Source of the DNA: Streptomyces torulosus | GTDB taxonomy: Bacteria; Actinomycetota; Actinomycetes; Streptomycetales; Streptomycetaceae | Assembly: GCF_001419765.1 (NCBI RefSeq) | Contig: NZ_LIRK01000053.1 | Span: 1 to 48,928, forward strand | Length of the DNA stretch: 48,928 nt | Reading direction: 5' to 3' | Part shown: piece by piece, positions 24,480 to 31,945 of the stretch | Layout of the letters: every line of letters starts with the position of its first letter | Position numbering within the stretch: the first letter of the stretch is position 1 | Translations under genes and position numbers: made by a program | Notes under the pieces: generated by a model | What the model was told of the DNA's origin: nothing | The model's database searches: none | The model's input: the letters and a program-made list of their open reading frames with translations, nothing else

Positions 24480-24992
24480 ATGTCGCAGCGAATAAGAGTG
24501 GAAATTGAGTCGCGAGCCCGATATCACATCATGTGGCTCGCGGGCGTGCGGCACGTGGCCCTCGACCAGCACTGCTTGCGAAGCTTCGGCCACCCTGATC
24601 GTCCCCGGGTGGACGTGCGCAGTCGGCACCAGGCAGTGGAACTTCCCATGGATAACCCGCCCTTGGCCTGGTACCTGTGTGCGCTGCCGATCCCCTGGAA
24701 CTGGAGCCAAAACGCGCACCTGGCCTTCGAGGGCGCACCAGGAGAGCAGTGGAAAGGCTATGCCCTGGTGCCGGGCCTATACGTGCACCTCCACAACGCT
24801 CGCCCCATCACCGGATGGGGCGAGCACAACATCCCTGACAGTGAACCTCGTCGGAAGTCATATCGTTTCCGCACCTGCCGCAACTACCAGTTCGCCTGGT
24901 GGCTCCGAACCGAGCGCAATGCGCCGGACGCCCCGCCTGAGTATGTACCGCCCCGGCGTCCTGGAGAAGGTGAGCAGATGTCATTTCTGTGA
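24480..24992 (+). CDS. Unknown protein following the ParB-methyltransferase gene
   Basis: A 170-residue protein starting at ATG 24480 with GGGGAG in front. It is unusually rich in Trp, His, Arg and Tyr ('YHIMWLAGVRHVALDQHC', 'WNWSQNAHLAFEGAPGEQWK', 'FRTCRNYQFAWWLRTERN'), which suggests a compact globular domain, perhaps nucleic-acid binding. It has no motif that I recognise and no membrane segment. The start is 18 bases after the fusion gene, so it is probably the last gene of that operon. Its end overlaps a convergent small gene on the other strand by 12 bases. Confidence 0.6.
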   Translation: MSQRIRVEIESRARYHIMWLAGVRHVALDQHCLRSFGHPDRPRVDVRSRHQAVELPMDNPPLAWYLCALPIPWNWSQNAHLAFEGAPGEQWKGYALVPGLYVHLHNARPITGWGEHNIPDSEPRRKSYRFRTCRNYQFAWWLRTERNAPDAPPEYVPPRRPGEGEQMSFL

Positions 24993-25196
24993 CATTCGTT
25001 CGGGCTCGTTCGCGTCCGCGTCACGTGAATCCTCAATGGGGTCTGCGGAGCCATCCCCCTCGCACAGGGTGGCGCGAACGCGGCGCCAGGAGCCGATCAG
25101 CGGCGGCAGCTGATCTAGTACGCCTCGGGCGACCCAGATGAGAACGGACAACACTCCAGACCACGCCAAGATCCACAGGATGACAGTCGACTCCAC
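24981..25196 (-). CDS. Small single-helix membrane protein
   Basis: A 71-residue minus-strand frame. GTG 25196 is chosen because AAGGAAAG lies seven bases upstream. One hydrophobic segment ('VILWILAWSGVLSVLIWVARGV') near the N-terminus is followed by an acidic, polar tail. It is the only minus-strand gene between the XRE regulator operon and the acetyltransferase gene, so it must have its own promoter in 25197-25300. Expression in the integrated state would fit an immunity or exclusion peptide; this is inference from orientation only. Confidence 0.5.
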   Translation of the reverse strand: MESTVILWILAWSGVLSVLIWVARGVLDQLPPLIGSWRRVRATLCEGDGSADPIEDSRDADANEPERMSQK

Positions 25197-25603
25197 AGTT
25201 CGGCTTTCCTTTCGTTCTGGGGCCGAACTGTGCGCAGGCACACTCAGTCCGGCCACGTCGAGTGGCTGAACCAAGTTCCGTGCCGGCGGTTGAAACTCAG
25301 GTCTTGCGGTCCGTCTGGTCGGCTTCGGAGCGTTGTGGAAGCGGCTTGCTCTCGCCTCGTTGCTGGAGACGGGTCGAGCGAGTCGCCGGATTCGCTCAGT
25401 CCATCAACAGCATGGGGCCCTGCGCAGTCCGCTGCAGTCCGCAGCCGACATTGGGGGGCCCTGACTTCCAGGCGCCACCGTAGCGCACGCACGAGAACCG
25501 AGTGGCCAGTTCTCGAGACTGGCCGCTGGTGCAGAAGGCAGGCGCACAGTGCGATCATGGCTGACGGGCGCGGGGGCGCACCCGAGCTGTGGAGGACCCC
25601 GCC
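25197..25603. promoter_or_regulatory. Control region ahead of the packaging/head genes
   Basis: No convincing gene is seen in this 407-base gap. It contains GGCCAGT (25504-25510) and ACTGGCC (25518-25524), an inverted repeat around TCTCGAG. The inner TTCTCGAGA equals the palindrome upstream of the ParB gene. GATCAT (25553-25558) and GGCGCGGGG (25567-25575) follow before the terminase start, in the layout seen before the portal and scaffold genes. This is the likely late promoter region. Confidence 0.4.
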
Positions 25604-26140
25604 GTGGGACGCCCCGACAAAGCCGCGCGTGCGGCCATCGCGCGCCGCCGCTCGGACGCCATTGACCTGCGCCTCGCCGGCGTGGACTGGCTCACCATCG
25701 CTCGGAAGCTGGCCGCCGACCCGACCGTCAACTCCGACGGCATCGCCTACCCGCGGGGCTACGGGATCGAGCGGTACCGCAAGAACCAGGACCCGCCCAC
25801 CAACGAAGCCCTGATCCACGCCGCGTGCAGGGACGTCCGCACCGCGCTCGCCGACCGCCGAGCTGAACTGAACGACGACGTCGACGAGCTGCGCGCACTG
25901 GAGGCCGACCGACTCGACCGTCTGTTCTTCGTCGCCTACAAGAAAGCCGTCCGCGACCAGGACCTCGCAGCCATCGACCGCACACTGCGGATCATGGAGC
26001 GCCGCGCTCGGCTGCTCGGCCTCGACATGCCAGTCAGGACGGAACTGTCCGGCCCAGACGGCGGCCCCGTCCAGGTCGAGGACGTCACCGCGGACGAACT
26101 CAGCGCCCTGATCGACCTCACCGACCCGGACGGCGGATGA
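25604..26140 (+). CDS. Terminase small subunit-like protein
   Basis: A 178-residue protein. A GTG at 25604 (TGGAGGA upstream) is preferred to an in-frame GTG at 25589. The N-terminal 'GRPDKAARAAIARRRSDAID' and 'VDWLTIARKL' look like the helix-turn-helix with which small terminase subunits bind the packaging site. A coiled middle part ('DVDELRALEADRLDRLFF', 'IDRTLRIMERRARLLGLD') would drive oligomer formation. The C-terminus is acidic. The identity rests mostly on direct coupling to the large subunit gene (ATGA overlap) and on the typical 'ERRARLLGLD' tail seen in actinophage small terminases. Confidence 0.78.
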   Translation: MGRPDKAARAAIARRRSDAIDLRLAGVDWLTIARKLAADPTVNSDGIAYPRGYGIERYRKNQDPPTNEALIHAACRDVRTALADRRAELNDDVDELRALEADRLDRLFFVAYKKAVRDQDLAAIDRTLRIMERRARLLGLDMPVRTELSGPDGGPVQVEDVTADELSALIDLTDPDGG

Positions 26141-27675
26141 CGCGGTACGACTACGCGAGCGTCATCGCCCGCTACAAGACGCTCCCACCAGCACAGCGAC
26201 GCGCCATTGGTCGGGCAGCTTCGTCAACGCTGCGCGCCCAACTTGCCCGCGCTGAACGCCAACTGGCCATGGACCGCTCACCCGGTGCACTCGCAGCCGT
26301 TCTCACCGGAGGGCGCGAGATGCAGGCGCCCCACCTGGACCTCATCGACCAGGCGTTCATCGACATCGCCGAAGGCCGATGCGACCGCGTCATGCTCACC
26401 ATGCCCCCGCGGCACGGCAAGAGCCGCCGAGCCTCCCGCTGGGCGCCCCTCTGGTACCTGCGGCGCAACCCAGGCCACCGCATGATGATCGCCAGCTACT
26501 CCGCAGACCTGGCCGACGATCACGGACGCTGGATCAGAGACGCCATCACCACCTGGGGTGATGAGCTCGGCATCCAACTCAAGCCCGGCAGCCAGGCCGC
26601 CAACCGCTTCGATATCGCCGGCGGCGAAGGCGGCCTCCTCGCCGCAGGCATCGGCGGTGGCCTGACCGGGCGCGGCGCCCACATCGCCATCGTCGACGAC
26701 CCGGTCAAGGACATGGCCGACGCCGACAGCCCCACCATGCGCAAGCGCGCCTGGAACTGGTGGACATCCGTACTGCAGACGCGACTCGAACCCGTCGGCG
26801 CCATCTGCCTCATCCAGACCCGGTGGCACGAAGACGATCTCGCCGGACGCATCCTCGCCACCGAGCGCGACGCCTGGCGGGTCATCGACCTGCCTGCCCT
26901 CGCAGACAGTCCCGATGACCCGCTCGGCCGCAAGCTTGGTGACCCGCTGTGGCCCGAACGCTTCGATGCAGCCCACCACGCCAAGACCCGCAAGCGCGTT
27001 GGCGAGCGCGTATGGGGAGCCCTCTATATGCAGAAACCCCGGCCCCCGGAGGGAGGTGTCTGGAAGCGCGAGTGGATCGACACCGCCCGCATCAACGCCG
27101 TCCAGTTCTCCGGCATCGACCTGGCACGCATCGTCGTTGCCGTCGACCCCGCCGGCGGAGAGTCCACCGTCGGCGACGAAACGGGGGTCGTTGGCGTCGG
27201 TCGCGACTTCGACCGCCACCTGTACCTCCTGGCTGACCGATCCGGCTTCATGGGCGCCAACGACTGGGGCCTGGCCGCATGTCGACTCGCCCTCGAACTC
27301 AAAGCCGACGCGATCGTGGTCGAGAAGAACTACGGCGGAGACATGGCGAGGCAGATCGTCACACAGGCATGGGAGCAGCTGCGCCGGGAGGGCGTCACCA
27401 GGGGCCTCCTCATGCCGATGATCCTGGAGGTCACCGCCAAGGTCGGCAAGCGTCTTCGCGCTGCTCCCGTGGCCCAGCTGTACGAGCAGCAGCTCGTTCA
27501 CCACGTCGGCGAGTACCCCGACCTGGAGGAGCAGATGGTCACCTGGGTCGAGGGGATGGACAGCCCGGACCGCATGGACGCCGCCGTGCACGGACTCACG
27601 GAACTCGCCGACCCAGATCAGCTCGACACTTTGCCGACCGACACCGACGACGACCGCTTCGACGGCCGCCGTTGA
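26137..27675 (+). CDS. Terminase large subunit
   Basis: The 512-residue DNA-packaging motor is complete. The ATPase has a Walker A 'PPRHGKS' at residues 90-96 (the RHGKS form of phage terminases), Walker B 'IAIVDD' near 183-188 and coupling motif C in 'CLIQTRWHEDD'. The RNase H-like nuclease has 'VVAVDPAGGES' near 335, 'VVEKNYGGD' and the C-terminal acidic 'SPDRMDAAVHGLTEL'. It would translocate DNA into a prohead through the portal and cut at the end. With the portal and capsid genes it shows that the element can package DNA, presumably its own. Confidence 0.95.
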   Translation: MTRYDYASVIARYKTLPPAQRRAIGRAASSTLRAQLARAERQLAMDRSPGALAAVLTGGREMQAPHLDLIDQAFIDIAEGRCDRVMLTMPPRHGKSRRASRWAPLWYLRRNPGHRMMIASYSADLADDHGRWIRDAITTWGDELGIQLKPGSQAANRFDIAGGEGGLLAAGIGGGLTGRGAHIAIVDDPVKDMADADSPTMRKRAWNWWTSVLQTRLEPVGAICLIQTRWHEDDLAGRILATERDAWRVIDLPALADSPDDPLGRKLGDPLWPERFDAAHHAKTRKRVGERVWGALYMQKPRPPEGGVWKREWIDTARINAVQFSGIDLARIVVAVDPAGGESTVGDETGVVGVGRDFDRHLYLLADRSGFMGANDWGLAACRLALELKADAIVVEKNYGGDMARQIVTQAWEQLRREGVTRGLLMPMILEVTAKVGKRLRAAPVAQLYEQQLVHHVGEYPDLEEQMVTWVEGMDSPDRMDAAVHGLTELADPDQLDTLPTDTDDDRFDGRR

Positions 27676-27790
27676 CCCCACCTGCAGGAAACGGCCCCAA
27701 GAGGAAACTACCCAAACATAGTCGCCGGACGAATGCGCGGTCGGATAACCTTCCTGATCTGTACGGTGACAGAGAGTCGCGGGGTCGTCC
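27676..27790 (+). promoter_or_regulatory. Candidate promoter ahead of the first HEPN-like gene
   Basis: The gap between the terminase and the HEPN-like gene has TACGGT at 27762-27767 and GTCGCGGGG at 27776-27784. This repeats the spacing of the portal and scaffold upstream motif with one change. GGAAAC occurs twice in 27689-27710. A separate promoter would let the HEPN-like gene be expressed apart from the head genes. Confidence 0.3.
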
Positions 27791-28924
27791 ATGAACATGC
27801 GCTTGCGTGCCGTCGCGCCGAAGGGCATGCCTCGCCCCTCGGGCGACGAGGGGTACAAGCTCCTCAACTCTGTTTGGCGACACCTCGCGCAGACGGGACG
27901 GTGGCCGACCTTCGAGCAGATCGACCGGTCCCTCTACCGCGACGGCATCCACTTCGAGCACGCTGTGGCGCAGCTTCCTGAGGGCTTGGTGATGGGGATC
28001 GATCGCGACCTAAAGCGACGGCCGCCTCAGACCGATCAGTTGATCCAACTCTCTCTCGCTGGCGCAGTGCACTGCGACGACGCTGCCGCAGAGGTCAAGG
28101 CGTTCATCGGCCTCGTTCGTCTCGGAGGTGTCGTTGAGCGGGACTGGGAACCTGCGCCTGACGATCCTTCGGCTCCCAGCCATCCGTACATCGACCCCGA
28201 AGTACTCGGTTCGCACCCGGCCTTCGACCCTGGCGTCTACCCGCCGGCGGAGGTCCTCTATCGCGCTGCGCACCTCAGCGTGTTTGAACCCTGGACGTCG
28301 GGTCTCGGATTCCGGCCCGAGGAGTTGTATTGGCGCGTGTCCTTCGACCGCCGCATCCGACCTTTCGCAGCGGTGGCCGGACTGGCCGAGTATTGGAAGG
28401 CAAGGACGAACGTGCTCCCTTCTACGCCTCCAGACCCCGTGTTTGTGCAGGCGCCCGCTGTATGCGCACCCGTCGTTGCACCACCGCCCGAGCTTGCGTT
28501 CACGCTCACGATTCCGCTTCACCCGGACGTGGCGGCAGTAGCAGCTGAACGCTTCCAGAAGGGCCAACACGCCGACGCCGTATTCCGGGCGTACCAGGCC
28601 GTGGAGAACCGAGTTCAGACGCTCATCGGATCGTCCGAGGTCGGGACAAGACTCATGGGGTTGGCTCTCGCCTCGGACACGCCGAAGCTCGTGGTCACGC
28701 GGTCCACCGGCTCCTCGCTGGCCAGCGAGCGCGAAGGCTTCCAGAACCTGTTCCGGGGCGCCATGGCAGGACTCCGCAATCCGAGGGCGCATGGCCCGCA
28801 TGACGTCGACGATCCCGAGGAAGCCCAAGAGATGCTCGTCTTCGCGAGCCTTCTTATGCGACGGCTCGACCTCGCTGAAGCGGAGCTCAGTGCCCGGTCT
28901 GATCAGGTTGCCGGAACGCCGTAA
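27791..28924 (+). CDS. TIGR02391/Ymh-like HEPN-domain protein inside the head module
   Basis: A 377-residue protein of non-structural type placed between the terminase and portal genes. The C-terminal 120 residues ('VAAVAAERFQKGQHADAVFR', 'YQAVENRVQTLIG', 'GTRLMGLALAS', 'FRGAMAGLRNPRAHG') match my memory of the TIGR02391 (Ymh) family, which belongs to the HEPN group. 'RNPRAH' near residue 330 gives the R-x4-H RNase signature. The N-terminal 150 residues look like a winged-helix-rich region ('GRWPTFEQIDRSLYRDG'). HEPN proteins are usually RNA-cutting toxins or abortive-infection factors. An inverted repeat overlaps the 3' end. Confidence 0.62.
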   Translation: MNMRLRAVAPKGMPRPSGDEGYKLLNSVWRHLAQTGRWPTFEQIDRSLYRDGIHFEHAVAQLPEGLVMGIDRDLKRRPPQTDQLIQLSLAGAVHCDDAAAEVKAFIGLVRLGGVVERDWEPAPDDPSAPSHPYIDPEVLGSHPAFDPGVYPPAEVLYRAAHLSVFEPWTSGLGFRPEELYWRVSFDRRIRPFAAVAGLAEYWKARTNVLPSTPPDPVFVQAPAVCAPVVAPPPELAFTLTIPLHPDVAAVAAERFQKGQHADAVFRAYQAVENRVQTLIGSSEVGTRLMGLALASDTPKLVVTRSTGSSLASEREGFQNLFRGAMAGLRNPRAHGPHDVDDPEEAQEMLVFASLLMRRLDLAEAELSARSDQVAGTP

Positions 28925-28931
28925 CCTGATC
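28901..28931 (+). terminator. Inverted repeat across the stop of the first HEPN-like gene
   Basis: GATCAGGTT (28901-28909) and AACCTGATC (28923-28931) are exact complements with a 13-base loop holding the TAA stop. It could limit read-through from the HEPN-like gene into the portal gene. The right arm also overlaps the -10-like sequence before the portal gene. Confidence 0.45.
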
Positions 28932-28944
28932 TTGCGGCGCGGGG
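28921..28944 (+). promoter_or_regulatory. Candidate promoter/leader motif before the portal gene
   Basis: TAACCT (28922-28927), then GATC, then GGCGCGGGG (28936-28944). It closely matches the sequence before the scaffold gene (31910-31932), including the TGATC and the G-rich block at the same place. The pattern suggests a shared late promoter or a conserved mRNA 5' end. Confidence 0.4.
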
Positions 28945-28965
28945 CCGACTGCCTGGAGGGGCACT

Positions 28966-30798
28966 GTGGGCCTGCGCGAGCTGATCACCGACGTCTGGAG
29001 CTGGCTGGACTACAAGCCAGCCATGGCCGACCCGCGTCGGCCAGGCCGGAGCACCTGGGCGGAGCTGACCCGTTCATGGGTGCCGGACGAGGACCTTCGG
29101 CGTCTGGCCGCCTACCGGCTCTTGGCCGCGTACGACTCCAACCAGGCCGGCCAGGTTGCCGCCGTCACTGGAGACGATCAGGCAGGCCGAGAGCGGAGGG
29201 AACTCGGCGACGCCTCCAAGCTGGTCGACACCGCGCTCGGCTACCTCCTCGGCACCGAGCAGACCATTAGCGTCGCTGGTGCGGAGCACACCGACGACGA
29301 GCCGACTCGCGAGGCAGCCGCGGCGCTGGCTGTGCAAGAGAGACTCCGGGCCTGGGCGGAGAAGGAACTGCTGCCCCTGCGCCTTCAGCAGGCCGAGCGA
29401 ACCGCGATCCTCCTGGGCGACGCCGTCTACACCCTGGCCTGGGATCCCGAGAAGGGACGCGTCCTGCTGCGCACCTGGGACCCGGGCCTGTACTTCCCGG
29501 AGTGGCCGGAGGACGGTGAGCAGGACGGAGCTGAGTTCCCGCTGCGGGTGCACCTGGCATGGGAGCTTCCCGAAGACAAGCGGCGTGGCCTCAAGGCGAG
29601 GCTGCGAAGGATCACGTACGAGCTGGGCCCGATCGGTCCGGCCAGTCGGCGCAGCGTGGCAAAGGACGACAGCCCGATACGCGAGCACCTGTACGCCGAC
29701 GACGGCGAACCGATCCTGGTCAAGGGCGACATGATGAACGCGGAGACGGGCGTCATCACGCGCACCTACCCATGGGCACCGAACCGGCCCTCCCCGTGGA
29801 CGTGCTACCTCACGGACGCGGAATGGAACCTGGACGATCTCAAGTACGCCGACCTGCTGTACGACTTGCCAATGCACAAGGCTCGGTACCGAGTCCGCTC
29901 GGACGGCGAAGTCCTTGACCGGCTCGACCTCATGGTGGACTTCATCCCCGTCATCCACATCACCAACAGCATTCCCGCCAGCGGAGAGCACTGGGGAAAG
30001 CCCACCGTAGCGACTGTTCTCCAGGCCCTGGACGAGCTGTCCGCGACCGATACTGACAGCTCGGGGGCATCGGCCACGACTGGCTCTCCGATCATCGGTC
30101 TGGCCGGGGCCCGATTGCCCATCGACCGCGTGACCGGCCAGCCGCTCCCAGTGAAGGTCCGAGCGGGGACGGTGTGGCAGCTCAACGACAACGGGCGGAT
30201 GGACGTCCTCGACACTTCCGCTCAGCTTGCCGAACTGCGCGCCCGGGTCGATCACATCCTCGACCGCATCGCAGCAAACAGTCGTCTCACCGCCGCTGGC
30301 CTCGGCACCCTCGACCCGACCGCACTGCCGTCCGGCTACGCGCTACAGCTCGCGCTCGGCCCGCTGGACTCGCTGGTTGCCTCCATGCGGCTGGCCCGCA
30401 ACCACAAGTACGCCATCCTTCTCCGCATGGTGCAGCGACTTCACCAGGCCGGACAGGCCGAGGGCTGGCCAGCGGGGGAGTCGTTTCCCGCACACCTGAT
30501 GTGGGGCCCGCACACCCCGACAGACCGTGCCGCCGTCCTCGACGAGGTGGTCAAGGGCGTGGGCGCCGGTGTGCTGTCCGTCGAGACCGGCGTCCGGATG
30601 CTCATCGACGCCGGATATCCGATTGACGACGCCCAGACGGAGGTCGAGCGGATCCAGTCCCGTGCCTTCGAGGCTGCCGCCCGCCTTGCTGACGCGACCG
30701 GGGACAACGCTGCTGTACGCGAGTACCTTGGTCTGCCGGAAGCGGACCCGGAACTCCCAGACACGCTCCTGATACCGGCCGAGGTGCGTGATGCATGA
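28966..30798 (+). CDS. Phage portal protein
   Basis: A 610-residue portal, the dodecameric ring through which DNA enters the head. GTG 28966 has GGAGGGG upstream. Typical portal segments are 'DASKLVDTALGYLLGTEQTI', 'ILLGDAVYTLAWDPEKG' and 'IPVIHITNSIPASGEHWGKP', then the long C-terminal helical part with 'VLDEVVKGVGAGVLSVETGVRMLIDAGYPI'. It fits the SPP1 gp6-like portal class of siphophages. The last four bases overlap the start of the next, non-structural gene (ATGA), so that gene is translationally coupled to the portal. Confidence 0.9.
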   Translation: MGLRELITDVWSWLDYKPAMADPRRPGRSTWAELTRSWVPDEDLRRLAAYRLLAAYDSNQAGQVAAVTGDDQAGRERRELGDASKLVDTALGYLLGTEQTISVAGAEHTDDEPTREAAAALAVQERLRAWAEKELLPLRLQQAERTAILLGDAVYTLAWDPEKGRVLLRTWDPGLYFPEWPEDGEQDGAEFPLRVHLAWELPEDKRRGLKARLRRITYELGPIGPASRRSVAKDDSPIREHLYADDGEPILVKGDMMNAETGVITRTYPWAPNRPSPWTCYLTDAEWNLDDLKYADLLYDLPMHKARYRVRSDGEVLDRLDLMVDFIPVIHITNSIPASGEHWGKPTVATVLQALDELSATDTDSSGASATTGSPIIGLAGARLPIDRVTGQPLPVKVRAGTVWQLNDNGRMDVLDTSAQLAELRARVDHILDRIAANSRLTAAGLGTLDPTALPSGYALQLALGPLDSLVASMRLARNHKYAILLRMVQRLHQAGQAEGWPAGESFPAHLMWGPHTPTDRAAVLDEVVKGVGAGVLSVETGVRMLIDAGYPIDDAQTEVERIQSRAFEAAARLADATGDNAAVREYLGLPEADPELPDTLLIPAEVRDA

Positions 30799-31826
30799 GA
30801 CCACAGGAAATGCCGAGCCTCGTGAGGGACGACGACCCGATAATCGTGCGCATGACGTCCCGCCATCGCTACCCCGGCATAGCCCAGTTCCCTCGACCTG
30901 TGCCTGTGGACGTGGAGGTCTTGGGTTTCGCCGCAGAGGTCGCGATCGGAAGGCACCAGGTCATAGTGGCCCTGCCGGTCGTGCAAGGTGACCCCAGTTC
31001 TACCCCGCCTCCTGACCGCTATGGGCGACTGGACCGCCTTGCGGCACCGCCTGAGGTAGCCGGCGAGGCCCTTCCGGAGGCGATGATGCGGGATTTTACG
31101 AACGCCTGGGGTTTCCGCAGCGCGCAGCGCATTTGTTACGTCGAGGCTGTGGCCATCGCCCCGGTCCTCGGTCCTGGGGAAGACGCGCTGGAGAAGCCGG
31201 TGCGTGATCTGGGCAACGACTTCTTCCTTTGGTTCCGGATACTTCAGGAATGGGCCTGTGTCTGGAGCGGTGAACCGATGCAGGACTTCGACCCTTACCG
31301 TCCCTCCGCCGTGCACATCATGGACGAGCAGGGTGCAATCGTCAGCAACGGTCCGAGGGAACGTGGTGTGTACGTCTGGCCGGAACCCCTCAACAGAGCC
31401 CAATTTGCCGGCGCACTGAGGCGTGCTTCGGCTGGCGAGTTGCTGCCGCCCGAGCACCGCACACTGCTCGATGCTGTGGAAGCCAAGGTCGGAGGCATGT
31501 TCCGCAAAGCAGTCATTGACGCGGCTACAGCGGTGGAAGTTGCGCTGGCTGGACACATCACCCGTGAGCTCATCGGTAAGGGCGTAAACACGTCGGTCAT
31601 CGACGAAGCGATCAAGGGCGTCAACGGTTTGATGAGCCTGCACAGCCTGTGTACGGAGCTGGGCGCGAACCTGAGGGTGTCCAAGAACAGGCTCGGCGCG
31701 CAACTCGCCAACGTCAGGAACCGCGCCGCGCATGCGGGAGAAGTGCCTTCATGGGACGAAGTCCAGATCGCTTGCGAGCACGCTGCCACGATTGTGCACG
31801 GCATAACTCCGCTTCCTGAGACCTGA
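30795..31826 (+). CDS. Second HEPN-like protein, translationally coupled to the portal gene
   Basis: A 343-residue protein of unknown family between portal and scaffold. The C-terminal 120 residues are helical with 'FRKAVIDAATAVEVALAGHI' and end in 'NVRNRAAHAGEVPSWDE', an R-x4-H motif near residue 307 of the HEPN RNase type. The arrangement (helix with A-x2-A-x-E, then R-N-x-A-A-H) matches HEPN proteins of abortive-infection systems. The N-terminal 220 residues are unknown. Its ATG overlaps the portal stop, so it is made whenever the portal is. It is not similar enough to the gene at 27791 to be a simple duplicate, apart from the fold. Assignment to HEPN is by motif only. Confidence 0.55.
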   Translation: MRPQEMPSLVRDDDPIIVRMTSRHRYPGIAQFPRPVPVDVEVLGFAAEVAIGRHQVIVALPVVQGDPSSTPPPDRYGRLDRLAAPPEVAGEALPEAMMRDFTNAWGFRSAQRICYVEAVAIAPVLGPGEDALEKPVRDLGNDFFLWFRILQEWACVWSGEPMQDFDPYRPSAVHIMDEQGAIVSNGPRERGVYVWPEPLNRAQFAGALRRASAGELLPPEHRTLLDAVEAKVGGMFRKAVIDAATAVEVALAGHITRELIGKGVNTSVIDEAIKGVNGLMSLHSLCTELGANLRVSKNRLGAQLANVRNRAAHAGEVPSWDEVQIACEHAATIVHGITPLPET

Positions 31827-31909
31827 TACCACGGACCAGCGCATCACCCGATGTGAGCTGCGGTACCGGGTAACTGCCCCATGAGGAAACGGCCCAGGCT
31901 GGCTGGTCG

Positions 31910-31932
31910 CTACACTGATCACTGGCGCGGGG
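31910..31932 (+). promoter_or_regulatory. Candidate promoter/leader motif before the scaffold gene
   Basis: TACACT (31911-31916) is followed by GATC and GGCGCGGGG (31924-31932), the layout seen before the portal. GGAAAC lies 20 bases upstream of TACACT. TTGGAG then serves as ribosome site for the scaffold gene. Confidence 0.4.
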
Positions 31933-31945
31933 GCGTTGGAGACCT

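Noticed and set aside
31884..31895. AGGAAACGGCCC shared by the sequences near both HEPN-like genes (27688 and 31884) as an insertion target duplication
   Set aside because: A 12-base match is expected by chance several times in 49 kb of GC-rich DNA, and the copies do not flank one gene symmetrically.
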